From contig CACNYO010000006.1 of the NCBI GenBank assembly GCA_902624765.1, forward strand, positions 1 through 43,911: a stretch of 43,911 bases of DNA, in the 5' to 3' direction. Below, piece by piece: positions 29,210-38,208 of this stretch. Origin of the DNA: an uncultured SAR86 cluster bacterium. Its GTDB lineage: Bacteria > Pseudomonadota > Gammaproteobacteria > Magnimaribacterales > AG-339-G14. How positions within the stretch are numbered: the first letter of the stretch is position 1; every line of letters begins with the position of its first letter. The translations under genes were made by a program, and so were the position numbers. Under the pieces are notes generated by a model. The model saw only the letters and a program-made list of their open reading frames with translations. It searched no databases and was not told where the DNA came from.

Positions 29210-30055
29210 TTACTTCAAATGCTCAATTAGAAGAGTAGGTATGTTGCAAGTGTGAGACTTTATAGTCGCAACGAGGGTATTTGGTTTTCTGCCATCCTTC
29301 ACATCTGAAATTTCTACCCCCTCCGATATTAATCTAGCATGCGTTTTTTTTATATCTTTGGTTGTCCAAGCTAAACCCCAGGCTGTATCGATAGGTTTAT
29401 CTGCATCGTTTTTAATTCCAATGGCTTCAATCGTCGTTTGATTCGTTCTAAAAAACAACATTCTTCCTCCCCATTTTTCAACATATTGATCCAAAGCGAG
29501 TCTAATTCCGTAAGTATCTCTGTAAAGCTCTATTAATCCATCTGGATCATTGGAGTTGATAACAATATGATCGAGACGCTCAACTTGATCGTTTTCAAAA
29601 GATTCGTATTTCGGAAGAATCCCTGAGGTGTGCTCAATTAACAAGGTAAAGACTCCACGAGTAGATTCTTTTGGGAGCATAATATTTTTCCATTCTCTTT
29701 TAGCTCCTGAATCTAGATTGATTCCCTCGCCAGATGTAATTTTTATATTTTGGAAATTTGAGTATTCCTTAGATTGAAAAACTTCTTCAATGTTTTCAAC
29801 TTCCAATGCTATACCAAAGATACTTTCTCCATTTTCCTTGATATGGTCGTTAACTTGATCTGCTAAAAATCCATCTGAAGTTCCGGCAATCAACTCTAAA
29901 TAGAGATTCTCTAGAGGGAACAGGATATTTTCAGTTCCAAGACTAGGATGTTTTCCGCGCCAAGTGGGTTTGAGACCTAAAACTTTTTCATATTGAAGAG
30001 ACGATTCTCCAAGATTTTTTACAGCTATTAAAATGTGATCTATCGATTTAATCAT
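29210..30055 (-). CDS. Two-domain VOC (glyoxalase/dioxygenase fold) protein
   Basis: A 281-residue protein with two vicinal-oxygen-chelate modules. The first starts IDHILIAVKNLGESSLQYEKVLGLKP and the second RLDHIVINSNDPDGLIELYRDTYGIRLAL at about residue 155. The metal-ligand-like His (DHI) and Glu positions (YLELIAG, TTIEAIG) are present in both. VOC enzymes include dioxygenases, epimerases and lyases; nothing here decides between them. The surrounding acyl-CoA genes suggest a catabolic role. It is convergent with tRNA-Leu and divergent from the following acyl-CoA dehydrogenase. Confidence 0.83.
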   Translation of the reverse strand: MIKSIDHILIAVKNLGESSLQYEKVLGLKPTWRGKHPSLGTENILFPLENLYLELIAGTSDGFLADQVNDHIKENGESIFGIALEVENIEEVFQSKEYSNFQNIKITSGEGINLDSGAKREWKNIMLPKESTRGVFTLLIEHTSGILPKYESFENDQVERLDHIVINSNDPDGLIELYRDTYGIRLALDQYVEKWGGRMLFFRTNQTTIEAIGIKNDADKPIDTAWGLAWTTKDIKKTHARLISEGVEISDVKDGRKPNTLVATIKSHTCNIPTLLIEHLK

Positions 30056-30129
30056 TAATTATGAGCAGTAGTCAGAGTTTCAATTTTCGTATACTCTAAC
30101 ATTAGAAAATTTTTTATGAGGAGAAAAAA

Positions 30130-31395
30130 ATGAACTTTGAACATTCTGACAAAGTAAAAGACTTACTAGCTAGAGTATCTAAATTTATGGATGACAATAT
30201 TTATCCAGCAGAAGCAGTTTATGCAGAACAAATGCAGGCTTTTAGGGACGAAGGTAATCCCTGGCAAGTTGTTCCAATAGTAGAAGAACTTAAAAAGAAA
30301 GCTAGAGCTGAAGGTCTTTGGAACTTCTTTTTACCTGAAAGTTCTTATGGATTTGGACTAACTAACCTTGAATATGCCCCTTTAGCAGAAATGATGGGTA
30401 GAAGCGGCATTGCATCTGAGGTGTTTAATTGCTCAGCTCCTGATACAGGAAACATGGAAGTCATAGAAAGATATGGAAATGATGAGCACAAAAAATTGTG
30501 GCTCGAGCCATTGCTTAACGGTGAGATCAGATCAGCGTTTGCGATGACTGAGCCAAACGTTGCATCTTCCGATGCAACTAATATTTCAAGTTCTATTGTT
30601 GATGCTGGCGATCATTACGTTATCAATGGTGAAAAATGGTGGACTTCTGGTGCAGGGGATCCTCGTTGTAAGATCCTTGTATTTATGGGAGTAACTAACC
30701 CAGACAATCCTAAACATCAAAGACAATCACAAATTCTTGTTCCAATGGATACTCCTGGTATCGAAATTTTAAGAATGATGAATGTCTTTGGTTCAGATGA
30801 TGCTCCACATGGACATGGTCATTTGAGATTTACAGATGTGAAAGTTCCTAAGGAAAACTTGCTTTTAGGCGAAGGTAGGGGTTTTGAAATAGCTCAAGGA
30901 AGACTTGGTCCAGGAAGAATTCATCACTGTATGAGAACAATTGGTGTTGCTGAAAGAGCCCTAGATATTCTTTGTGAAAGAGCCACCAATCGTGAGGCAT
31001 TCGGTAAGCCTCTTGCAGAGCTAGGTGGAAACTACGATGTGATAGCTGACTGTCGTATCGAAATTGATAGCTGTAGATTACTTACTCTAAACGCGGCTTA
31101 TATGATGGACACTGTTGGTAACAAAATTGCTAAGAGTGAAATTGCTCAAATAAAAGTGGCTGTTCCAAACATGGCATTACGAGTCATCGATAAAGCAATC
31201 CAAATACATGGCGGAGCAGGTGTTTCACAAGATACACCTTTAGCCAGGATGTATGCAGGCATGAGAACCTTGAGATTAGCTGATGGACCTGATGAAGTTC
31301 ACAGAAGAACTGTTGCTAGATTAGAACTTGGTAAACATCAAGCTCAAGCAGCGAAAGAAGGTTCACCAGACGTTTACGTAGGAAGACCTAGTTAG
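30130..31395 (+). CDS. Acyl-CoA dehydrogenase (ACAD10/11-like)
   Basis: A 421-residue flavoprotein. [20 protein letters not shown] is the conserved TEP..SSDATN motif of the ACAD10/11 branch. [68 protein letters not shown] and [22 protein letters not shown] follow. The catalytic position reads LADGPDEVH, with Asp in place of Glu, as is typical of this branch. Ribosome site GAGGAG precedes the ATG. It ends 4 bases inside the convergent DUF2256 gene. Confidence 0.95.
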   Translation: MNFEHSDKVKDLLARVSKFMDDNIYPAEAVYAEQMQAFRDEGNPWQVVPIVEELKKKARAEGLWNFFLPESSYGFGLTNLEYAPLAEMMGRSGIASEVFNCSAPDTGNMEVIERYGNDEHKKLWLEPLLNGEIRSAFAMTEPNVASSDATNISSSIVDAGDHYVINGEKWWTSGAGDPRCKILVFMGVTNPDNPKHQRQSQILVPMDTPGIEILRMMNVFGSDDAPHGHGHLRFTDVKVPKENLLLGEGRGFEIAQGRLGPGRIHHCMRTIGVAERALDILCERATNREAFGKPLAELGGNYDVIADCRIEIDSCRLLTLNAAYMMDTVGNKIAKSEIAQIKVAVPNMALRVIDKAIQIHGGAGVSQDTPLARMYAGMRTLRLADGPDEVHRRTVARLELGKHQAQAAKEGSPDVYVGRPS

Positions 31396-31559
31396 TTAGT
31401 CTTTTTAGTTCTTCTGCAGCGCTCGCTGCAGAAGACTACGTTATCCCAATCTCGTTCCCATTTTTTTCTCCATGAGAAGGGCTTGTTACACCTTTTGCAT
31501 ATCTTTTCTGGAAGAGGTTTTTTCAAGGGATTAGTAAGTAGTAGAGCTGATAAAGTCAT
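31392..31559 (-). CDS. DUF2256 zinc-ribbon mini-protein
   Basis: A 55-residue open frame on the minus strand, whose core [19 protein letters not shown] followed by [13 protein letters not shown] is an unmistakable DUF2256 domain: a Cys-x2-Cys and Cys-x3-Cys pair likely to bind zinc. The ATG at 31559 lies inside the 3' end of the photolyase gene (29-base overlap); an in-frame TTG at 31526 would give a 44-residue version that starts just before KKPLPEKIC and lies entirely after the photolyase stop (31531). Either way it is probably co-transcribed with the photolyase. Its stop overlaps the convergent dehydrogenase stop by 4 bases. Function of the family is unknown. Confidence 0.9.
   Translation of the reverse strand: MTLSALLLTNPLKKPLPEKICKRCNKPFSWRKKWERDWDNVVFCSERCRRTKKTN
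31411..31434. repeat. Perfect 10-bp inverted repeat within the DUF2256 gene
   Basis: CTTCTGCAGC (31411-31420) and GCTGCAGAAG (31425-31434) are exact reverse complements around the 4-base loop GCTC. On the minus strand it encodes FCSERCRR, the second zinc knuckle. No T-run follows on either strand, so it is not a clear intrinsic terminator. Confidence 0.7.
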
Positions 31560-33015
31560 CAGCAAGTTTAAAAATCCTTTCTTTTTTGTCTTTATTCATC
31601 TTATCTAAAGATCTTGTCATTAAAGATAACCTTGGATTAGATTTAAAGAATTCACTGTGCTTGGAAATAAAATTCCAATATAAACCATCCACTATTTCAC
31701 ACCAATCACCTCTTTTAAAATTACTCATTTTCAAAAGATAATTTGAACCACATATGTACGGTTTGGTAGACATGACTCCTGCATCTGCATAAGTACTCAT
31801 TCCAAAAACATTTGGGACCATAACCCATTCTGATGAATCTAAGTACATTTCCATAAACCAGGTATAAATTTCTTTAGGCGATACTTCTGCAAGGTTCATG
31901 ATGTTAGCGATAACCATGAGTCTGTTAATATGATGAGTATAGCCATGACTGATCGAATCTTTGATTGCTTTATCCAAAGGATCAATTCCAGTTGAACCGT
32001 CATACCAGCAATCTTTTAATTTTTTATTATGATTAAAAAAATTAGAATTCTCTTGATCATTACCTTTAATGTCATAAACACCTTTTATGAATTCTCTCCA
32101 ACCAATAATTTGCCTTACAAATCCTTCAAGAGAATTTATTGGAATCTTATTTTTCTTCGCATAACTTAGGGACTGATCTACAACTTCCTCAGGCGTTAAC
32201 AAGCCAATATTTAAAAGAGGACTTAGCAGCGAATGAAATAAAAAAGTTTCGTTAATATCTATTGCATCTTCATAATGGCCAAAAAGTGCAAACCTTTCTT
32301 CCAAAAAGGATTTCAACCATTTTTTTGCTTCGTTTCTATTGCAGGGAATTTTCAAACCATCCATGCTTCCGGGATGATTAGGAAATTTTTTCAAGATGAT
32401 ATTTTTAATTTCTTCCTTATGAATCGAATCTTTTATTTTCGGAATTTTTGGAATGCATAGATCTTTAGGTAACTTTTTACGATTTTCCTCATCAAACGAC
32501 CATTTGCCTCCAATAGGCTTGTCATCATCCATCAAGATATTTAGCTTTTTTCTCATTTTTTTATAAAAATCAGCCATAAAAAGTCTTTTACCGTCCATGA
32601 GATCTTTAAACTCACCTTTTTGTAAGATAAACATAGGATTATGAAGTTCTTCATACTCCAAATTCGTGGTTTCTAAAAATGCATAAAGCTTTTCTTTAAA
32701 TGCTTTATCGGCAGGCTCATAAAAGCATAGCTTCTCTATTTTATTTTTCTCAATAACATCCCTGACGTTATCAAAGTAATTTTTCTTGTTATGCGTTAAT
32801 TCTATGTAATGGACGGTTTTGTCTAATGATTGAAGGGAATCTCTATATTCACGCATTGAAGTTAGAAACATAAGGATTTTTGATTTGTGATGTTTTACGT
32901 AAGTACACAAATCATAGTCTTCAATCATCAATACATGATTAAAGTTATATTTCTTTAATTCTTTTAAAGGAAATAATTGATTTCCTAAGACAATTAATAG
33001 ATTATTCTGCACCAC
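31531..33015 (-). CDS. PhrB/CryB-type cryptochrome-photolyase family protein, iron-sulfur ligands apparently missing
   Basis: A 494-residue flavoprotein of the deoxyribodipyrimidine photolyase-related (bacterial (6-4) photolyase, FeS-BCP) family. Key stretches are [11 protein letters not shown] at the N-terminus, [68 protein letters not shown] and [16 protein letters not shown]. The family normally binds a [4Fe-4S] cluster through four Cys. The usual Cys before the HH(I)QRLM helix reads GIDPLDKAI here, and the usual YCxxC reads FKRG (residues 434-437); only Cys439 remains nearby. The start is GTG at 33015 with GTG also at 33012; no ribosome site is evident. It should repair UV photoproducts or sense blue light. 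Confidence 0.9.
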   Translation of the reverse strand: MVQNNLLIVLGNQLFPLKELKKYNFNHVLMIEDYDLCTYVKHHKSKILMFLTSMREYRDSLQSLDKTVHYIELTHNKKNYFDNVRDVIEKNKIEKLCFYEPADKAFKEKLYAFLETTNLEYEELHNPMFILQKGEFKDLMDGKRLFMADFYKKMRKKLNILMDDDKPIGGKWSFDEENRKKLPKDLCIPKIPKIKDSIHKEEIKNIILKKFPNHPGSMDGLKIPCNRNEAKKWLKSFLEERFALFGHYEDAIDINETFLFHSLLSPLLNIGLLTPEEVVDQSLSYAKKNKIPINSLEGFVRQIIGWREFIKGVYDIKGNDQENSNFFNHNKKLKDCWYDGSTGIDPLDKAIKDSISHGYTHHINRLMVIANIMNLAEVSPKEIYTWFMEMYLDSSEWVMVPNVFGMSTYADAGVMSTKPYICGSNYLLKMSNFKRGDWCEIVDGLYWNFISKHSEFFKSNPRLSLMTRSLDKMNKDKKERIFKLADDFISSTTY

Positions 33016-33055
33016 GTAATATTAACGATTCATTTGCAACTAACGTAATAATTTT

Positions 33056-33532
33056 ATGAAAGATATTTTTCCTACACCTGGCGCTTCGGTCACAGTCACT
33101 GATGAGATGTGTGATATGAACGGTCATATGAATGTAAGGTTCTACCAAACAATTCCTATGGATTACGATAGTAATTTTTACCATAGCCTTGGCTTTGGAG
33201 AAGATTATATTTCAAAAGGATATTCTTCATTTACTTTAGAACAAAATATCAGTTACCTAAAAGAATGTCTCAAAGGTGAGGTACTAACTCCTCGTTTTCG
33301 AATGCTGAACGTCAATAAAAAGCTTTATCATTATGTCTGTGCGATCTGTAAAGAAAATGACGAGGTAGCTGCTTTAGTAGAAACTGTTGAAATCCACATT
33401 GATATGACGATTAGGAAATCAGCTGAAATGTCAGATGAAATCTTCAAAACTATGGCAGACATGAAAAAAGATCATGATTTAAGTGATCCTTATCCCTTCG
33501 ATATCAAACTAAAAATTAAGTCAACTACTTAG
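33056..33532 (+). CDS. Hot-dog-fold thioesterase-like protein
   Basis: A 158-residue protein of the 4-hydroxybenzoyl-CoA thioesterase-like superfamily. The catalytic loop DMCDMNGHMNVRFYQ, followed by FTLEQNISYLKECLKGEVLTPRFRML and NEVAALVETVEIHIDM-like strands (here NDEVAALVETVEIHIDM), is typical. It probably hydrolyses an acyl-CoA thioester. It diverges from the photolyase (40-base gap) and overlaps the convergent enoyl-CoA hydratase by 8 bases. Confidence 0.85.
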   Translation: MKDIFPTPGASVTVTDEMCDMNGHMNVRFYQTIPMDYDSNFYHSLGFGEDYISKGYSSFTLEQNISYLKECLKGEVLTPRFRMLNVNKKLYHYVCAICKENDEVAALVETVEIHIDMTIRKSAEMSDEIFKTMADMKKDHDLSDPYPFDIKLKIKSTT

Positions 33533-34301
33533 ATTTAAACTCAGGATTTCTTCTATCGAGTGAAGCTTTTATACCTTCTTTGAAATCATCAGTTTCTCTC
33601 AATCTATTTTGCTCAGATAATTCCCAATGAGTTATTTTTTCAATCTCATCAGCCAAACCTTCCCTAATTGTTGACCTTATAGCTTGAACGCCAAGCGGAC
33701 CAGCTGAATTAATTTCACGTGCTAAATTCTCTGCTGATGACATCAATTCTTCCTTGGGCACTAAATAATCTGCTAATCCAATATCGAAAGCTTCATCACC
33801 TGTGATTCTTCTTCCAGTTAGTAACATCAGAGAAGCCTTTTGATGACCTACAACCCTCGGCAAAGTAATGGTTGTTCCGAAACCTTGATGAAAGGCTAGC
33901 TTTGCAAAATTCGCGCTGAACCTTGATTCAGAACAGGCAACTCTGAAGTCGCACGCTAAAGAAACACCAAGTCCACCGCCAACAGCAGCACCTTGAATAA
34001 CTCCAACGATTGGTTTCTTAGTTCTAAATAATCTCACAGCCTGTTGATACAACTTTTCATAAGGATCTGATTCTTCTTTCATGGATGATCTGGTGAAATC
34101 TGCTCCAGCACAAAAATGTTTTCCTTCGGAATAAAGTATTATTGATCTACATTCATCGTCTTTATCCATTTCTTCAAGGACATCAGCAATTTCTCCAATC
34201 AATTCCGCATCAAAAAAATTGTTTGGAGGTCTATTTATTTTTATGTATCCAGTATGACCTTTAAACTCAAATACCAAGTCATTTAGTTTTTCTAAGTTCA
34301 T
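33525..34301 (-). CDS. Enoyl-CoA hydratase/isomerase family protein
   Basis: A 258-residue crotonase-fold enzyme. KHFCAGADFTRSS and KPIVGVIQGAAVGGGLGVSLACDFRVA give the oxyanion hole. The region usually carrying the first catalytic Glu reads LAFHQGFGTTITLPRVVG, and the second Glu position falls near HQKASLMLLTGRRI, where no Glu is seen. It may therefore not be a standard hydratase; isomerase or other crotonase chemistry is possible. The C-terminus SLDRRNPEFKSK is typical. It stands on the minus strand with the thioesterase converging on it. Confidence 0.9.
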   Translation of the reverse strand: MNLEKLNDLVFEFKGHTGYIKINRPPNNFFDAELIGEIADVLEEMDKDDECRSIILYSEGKHFCAGADFTRSSMKEESDPYEKLYQQAVRLFRTKKPIVGVIQGAAVGGGLGVSLACDFRVACSESRFSANFAKLAFHQGFGTTITLPRVVGHQKASLMLLTGRRITGDEAFDIGLADYLVPKEELMSSAENLAREINSAGPLGVQAIRSTIREGLADEIEKITHWELSEQNRLRETDDFKEGIKASLDRRNPEFKSK

Positions 34302-34355
34302 AATAATTCTGCAAATATTTATTTTAGTAGTTAACTTACAGGTAAAATAACTGTC

Positions 34356-34565
34356 ATGTCGAGTTTATTTAATTTTCTAAAGAAAATAGATTACCTTCTG
34401 TTTTTCATATACGGAATTATGGGCTTTGGCAGTTTATTTTTTATTCAAGCTTTAAGAGATTTCATGACCTTTAATCCTGCTTTGGAATTTATTATTTGCT
34501 TTATAATTCTTTCTCCCATCTACTATTTTGTTAGAGTTCTGAAAAAAAAATACATCAATGATTAG
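34356..34565 (+). CDS. Small membrane protein of unknown function
   Basis: A 69-residue protein with two hydrophobic spans (LLFFIYGIMGFGSLFFIQAL and ALEFIICFIILSPIYYFVRVL) and a basic C-terminus. I do not recognise a family. It overlaps the next small membrane gene by 8 bases; together with the rhodanese gene they form a coupled set of three. Confidence 0.7.
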   Translation: MSSLFNFLKKIDYLLFFIYGIMGFGSLFFIQALRDFMTFNPALEFIICFIILSPIYYFVRVLKKKYIND

Positions 34566-34761
34566 ATTAATTCTTGGTATTGGAATTGTACTAGTTACTT
34601 CTATGTTAGTGACTTATCTAACTAGGAAGTTTGGTAAATCCATCGCTATTGCACTTTCCATCTCCATTGGAATTATTGTTGGGGTCATTATTTATTCTCA
34701 TGAAGATGGTTGTGTCGTAGAATCTGAAGAGCAAGCTGCAAAAATTTGTTGGTTCAAATGA
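34558..34761 (+). CDS. Small membrane protein of unknown function
   Basis: A 67-residue protein with two hydrophobic spans (LILGIGIVLVTSMLVTYL and IAIALSISIGIIVGVIIYS) and a short Cys-containing tail (GCVVESEEQAAKICWF). No family recognised. It overlaps the upstream small membrane gene by 8 bases and the rhodanese by ATGA, so translational coupling supports it being real. Confidence 0.7.
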   Translation: MIRLILGIGIVLVTSMLVTYLTRKFGKSIAIALSISIGIIVGVIIYSHEDGCVVESEEQAAKICWFK

Positions 34762-35120
34762 ATAAATCATTTTTAGACATAGTAGAAGAAGCATTAGAAA
34801 ATGTTGATGAGATTGATTGCATCCAACTAAAACATGCAAAAGATCATGATGAAGATTTTATTCTCATCGACAGCAGAGAAAAGGAAGAATGGGATGCGTC
34901 TAGAATTCCCGACTCTGTTCATATGAGCAAAGGATTAATTGAAAAATTGGTTGAAGCATCAATACCAGACCGCAATACGAAACTGATAATTTACTGTCAA
35001 TCCGGTTTTAGATCGGTTTTAGCTTGCGAAAGCATAAAACGTATGGGTTATAATCACGTTTCTTCTTTAAAAGGAGGAATCTCTGAATGGCAGTCTTCAG
35101 GATTTCCAATTGAGGATTAA
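34758..35120 (+). CDS. Rhodanese-like sulfurtransferase
   Basis: A 120-residue single-domain rhodanese. DEDFILIDSREKEEWDASRIPDSVHM gives the conserved Asp-Arg and His strand, and the active-site loop IIYCQSGFRSVLA holds the catalytic Cys. SLKGGISEWQSSGFP is the usual C-terminal motif. The start at 34758 is preferred because it overlaps the upstream stop as ATGA; a 4-codon extension to 34746 is open but unnecessary. Cytoplasmic, no signal peptide. The sulfur acceptor is unknown. Confidence 0.92.
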   Translation: MNKSFLDIVEEALENVDEIDCIQLKHAKDHDEDFILIDSREKEEWDASRIPDSVHMSKGLIEKLVEASIPDRNTKLIIYCQSGFRSVLACESIKRMGYNHVSSLKGGISEWQSSGFPIED

Positions 35121-35137
35121 AAACTAAGTAAAATATT

Positions 35138-36571
35138 ATGATCGATGTAGCAGTTATAGGCGCAGGTATTTCTGGCATAGGCGCAGCCTCTTATTTGACT
35201 ATGAAATGTCCTAATAAGAGCTTTCAAATTATTGAGTCTAGAGAGAATATTGGTGGAACTTGGGACTTATTCCGATATCCAGGAATTAGATCAGATTCAG
35301 ATATGTATACAATGGGATATTCTTTCAAGCCATGGAAGGAAGACAAAACACTTGCAGACGGGTCTTCAATTTTAAGATATTTGAACGAAACCATTGATGA
35401 ATTTCATTTAAGAGACAAAATTAGCTTTAATACAAAATTGAAGTCCCTGCACTGGAATTCCAATGATGCATGTTGGACGCTTAATTTAGTTACTTCAGAG
35501 GGAGAAGAGCAAGTCCAAGCAAAATTTGTTTTTATGGGTACCGGTTATTACAACTATGAAAAAGGCTACCTCCCAGATTTCAAAGGATCAGATTCTTTCA
35601 AAGGCATTAAGATTCATCCCCAACATTGGCCTGATGATTTGGATTACCAGGATAAAACTGTCGCAGTCATTGGAAGTGGCGCAACTGCAGCAACTGTAGT
35701 TCCAGCAGTAGCTGAAAAAGCTAAGCATGTTTATATGATTCAAAGATCACCAACTTATTATTTTCCTGTTCCTGAAGTTAATGCATTTGGCGCTTTTTTG
35801 AAAAAGATTCTTCCTCATTCTCTTGCCTACAAAATTGTTAGAACTAGGAATGTTTGGCTTCAGCAAACACTTTTCAAACATAGTAGAAAAAATCCTGAAA
35901 GAGTTAAGAATCTTCTCCTAGATGAAGTCAAAAAACACTTACCTGAAGAATATGTTGATAAACACTTTACTCCAACCTACAACCCGTGGGATCAAAGAAT
36001 CTGTGCCCTCCCTGAAAGTGATTTATTCAATGCCATAAATGAAAATAGAGCGTCTGTAATTACTGGTCATATAGACTCATTTACAGAGAAGGGCATCAAA
36101 ATGGAATCAGGAGAAGAAATTTCCGCAGACATTATTGTTACTGCTACTGGCTTGCAAATGCAATTTCTAGGTGGAGCTGAAGTGAAAGTTGATAACAGAG
36201 AGATTGATATGCCAAATACAGTTGCATATAAGGGAATGATGTACACAGGAGTACCCAATCTTATAAATTCCTTTGGCTACATAAATGCTTCATGGACACT
36301 AAGATCTGATTTGACTTGTGAATTCATGTGCAAATTAATTAACTATATGGATAAAAATAATATTACTCATTCATTGCCAGATCCAGATGTACAAGTTTCT
36401 GAAGATGATTGGCTAAATGGTTTTTCTTCCGGGTATTTAATGAGATCAATGCATTTATTTCCAAAACAAGGCGAAAAATCTCCTTGGAGAAATAATCAAA
36501 ATTACTTTCAAGATCTTTTTGACATTAAATTAAAAAAAATTAATGACGGTGCACTGATATTGAGGAATTAA
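35138..36571 (+). CDS. Flavin-dependent monooxygenase (Baeyer-Villiger type)
   Basis: A 477-residue flavoprotein that probably inserts oxygen next to a ketone or oxidises a soft nucleophile. The FAD Rossmann motif is GAGISGIG (about residues 8-15), NIGGTWDLFRYPGIRSDSDMYTMGYSF follows, and FKGIKIHPQHWP (about residue 152) fits the Baeyer-Villiger fingerprint FxGxxxHxxxWP. A second Rossmann motif VIGSGATA lies near residue 180, and IIVTATGLQM near the C-terminal third. It begins 17 bases after the rhodanese and shares its last base with the next gene. With the acyl-CoA, aldehyde and alcohol enzymes around it, ketone or terpenoid catabolism is plausible. Confidence 0.94.
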   Translation: MIDVAVIGAGISGIGAASYLTMKCPNKSFQIIESRENIGGTWDLFRYPGIRSDSDMYTMGYSFKPWKEDKTLADGSSILRYLNETIDEFHLRDKISFNTKLKSLHWNSNDACWTLNLVTSEGEEQVQAKFVFMGTGYYNYEKGYLPDFKGSDSFKGIKIHPQHWPDDLDYQDKTVAVIGSGATAATVVPAVAEKAKHVYMIQRSPTYYFPVPEVNAFGAFLKKILPHSLAYKIVRTRNVWLQQTLFKHSRKNPERVKNLLLDEVKKHLPEEYVDKHFTPTYNPWDQRICALPESDLFNAINENRASVITGHIDSFTEKGIKMESGEEISADIIVTATGLQMQFLGGAEVKVDNREIDMPNTVAYKGMMYTGVPNLINSFGYINASWTLRSDLTCEFMCKLINYMDKNNITHSLPDPDVQVSEDDWLNGFSSGYLMRSMHLFPKQGEKSPWRNNQNYFQDLFDIKLKKINDGALILRN

Positions 36572-37725
36572 TGGACGGTTTTTTTAATATTTTTAGAGAA
36601 GTTTGGGAAGAGGGCCTTTTAGGGATTGGTTTAACAGAACTTTTTATCTCCATTGGAATTTTGGTAATTGCTCTTTTACTGAGAGCATTTATTGTCAGCA
36701 GATTTTTTAAGTGGTTAGAATCAATTGCCGATAATACAGAGACAGAAGTTGACGATGTTGTATTTGAGTCGCTTAGGAAGCCTGTAGGTTATGTTCCCAT
36801 AACTCTTGCCCTCTACTTGATAAGTATTTATTTACCATTATCTGGATCTTTAGGTTTATTCATAGAGAATCTAGTGAAGGCATCATTAGCATTCACAATT
36901 TTTAGTGTTTTTACTAACAGTGTTTCGCCGCTTTTTTCCATGCTTACCGGCACCAGCTTTTTAACAGCAGCAATGACAATGTGGTTAGAAAAAGCCATAA
37001 GAGTTCTAATTTGGGTAATTGGTTTTGCAATAATTCTGGACATATTTGGAATACAAATTGGGCCTATTATTGCTGGTCTTGGATTATTTTCAGTTGCCGT
37101 TGCATTAGGAGCACAAGATCTTTTTAAGAACTTGATTTCCGGTATTTTGATTATAGCTGAAAATAGATTTCAGCCTGGCGATAGAATTGAAGTTGAAGGT
37201 CATCTTCACGGAATGGTTGATAAAATTGGATTTAGATCAACAGTCATAAGACTTTTCAATACCTCTCCAATGATAATTCCAAATAAAGATTTATCTGATG
37301 TGAAAGTAATTAATCACGGTGAGATGTATCACAGAAGAATAGATTGGAAAATAAATCTTGTTTATTCAACAACCCTCGAGCAACTCAAAGAAATATGTTC
37401 AAAAATAGATGAATTTATTAAAGACTACGAAGGATTGGTGGAAAACGTTAAGCAAGAATCATTTGCAAAGACTGTTGCTTTTAACTCAAGCTCTATTGAT
37501 GTTCAAATTTTATGCTTTACTAACCCTTGCAACTTCACTGAATTCTCGACCATTAAGCAAGATCTTGTATATTCAGTAATCGATATTGTTAGATCTAGCG
37601 GAAGTGAATTTGCTTTCCCTTCAAGGTCTATATATGTTGAATCAGGTGGCTCAGATGGAATTATGGATGAAAATGACGTGCATGCTTCTGCTGTAATCAA
37701 TAACGAAGCTGAGGATAAAAAATAA
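36571..37725 (+). CDS. MscS-family mechanosensitive channel
   Basis: A 384-residue inner-membrane protein. Four or so N-terminal hydrophobic spans lead into the pore helix GLGLFSVAVALGAQDLFKNLISG and the beta-domain FQPGDRIEVEGHLHGMVDKIGFRSTVIRLFN, with MIIPNKDLSDVKVIN. A C-terminal alpha-beta vestibule follows. It should open under membrane tension and release solutes on osmotic downshock. Its ATG shares a base with the stop of the monooxygenase, which suggests co-transcription. Confidence 0.93.
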   Translation: MDGFFNIFREVWEEGLLGIGLTELFISIGILVIALLLRAFIVSRFFKWLESIADNTETEVDDVVFESLRKPVGYVPITLALYLISIYLPLSGSLGLFIENLVKASLAFTIFSVFTNSVSPLFSMLTGTSFLTAAMTMWLEKAIRVLIWVIGFAIILDIFGIQIGPIIAGLGLFSVAVALGAQDLFKNLISGILIIAENRFQPGDRIEVEGHLHGMVDKIGFRSTVIRLFNTSPMIIPNKDLSDVKVINHGEMYHRRIDWKINLVYSTTLEQLKEICSKIDEFIKDYEGLVENVKQESFAKTVAFNSSSIDVQILCFTNPCNFTEFSTIKQDLVYSVIDIVRSSGSEFAFPSRSIYVESGGSDGIMDENDVHASAVINNEAEDKK

Positions 37726-37777
37726 TATTCTTTGTTCTCAAGTTTATTAAATTAGATATAATGTCACCTGAGGATTT

Positions 37778-38191
37778 ATGAAAAAACCATTCCGCATTTC
37801 TTTACTTTTACTGTTAGCTTTTGCTGTTGGTTGTGCAAAACCCATTTTCTGGTATCAAACACCTCAACCATTGAATCTACACTTTGATTTTGATCCAACA
37901 CTTTTGAATTGTATAGAATTATCAGAGGAATCTGTAAGAGTCTCAAACATTGTAGAAGATCTTGCAGATAAGCTAGTTAATGAAGCTGATAGAAATGTTT
38001 CATCTGTTTTTTTTGGATTTAGGACAAACAATCCACTAACCGGAAAAAATTATTTTGGAGTTGGTTCTGAATCCGTTAATCCAGCTGTGTACGAGTTTAG
38101 AAGACTTCAATTATTACTCGAACAAATAGAAACCTTGCAGATAGATAACTGCTCTCCTACTGTAATTACAATCACAGAAGAGCAAGGGTAA
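37778..38191 (+). CDS. Lipoprotein of unknown function
   Basis: A 137-residue protein with a signal peptide and lipobox (AFAVGC, Cys at about 19). The mature part (LLNCIELSEESVRVSNIVEDLADKL, NPAVYEFRRLQLLLEQIETLQIDNC) contains two Cys about 90 residues apart. I recognise no family. It lies 52 bases after the MscS gene and 17 bases before msrAB. Confidence 0.75.
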   Translation: MKKPFRISLLLLLAFAVGCAKPIFWYQTPQPLNLHFDFDPTLLNCIELSEESVRVSNIVEDLADKLVNEADRNVSSVFFGFRTNNPLTGKNYFGVGSESVNPAVYEFRRLQLLLEQIETLQIDNCSPTVITITEEQG

Positions 38192-38208
38192 CTTTCTTTT
38201 TCTTACGA

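Noticed and set aside
31411..31434. Inverted repeat as an intrinsic terminator
   Set aside because: No T-run follows the stem on either strand, and it lies in coding sequence.
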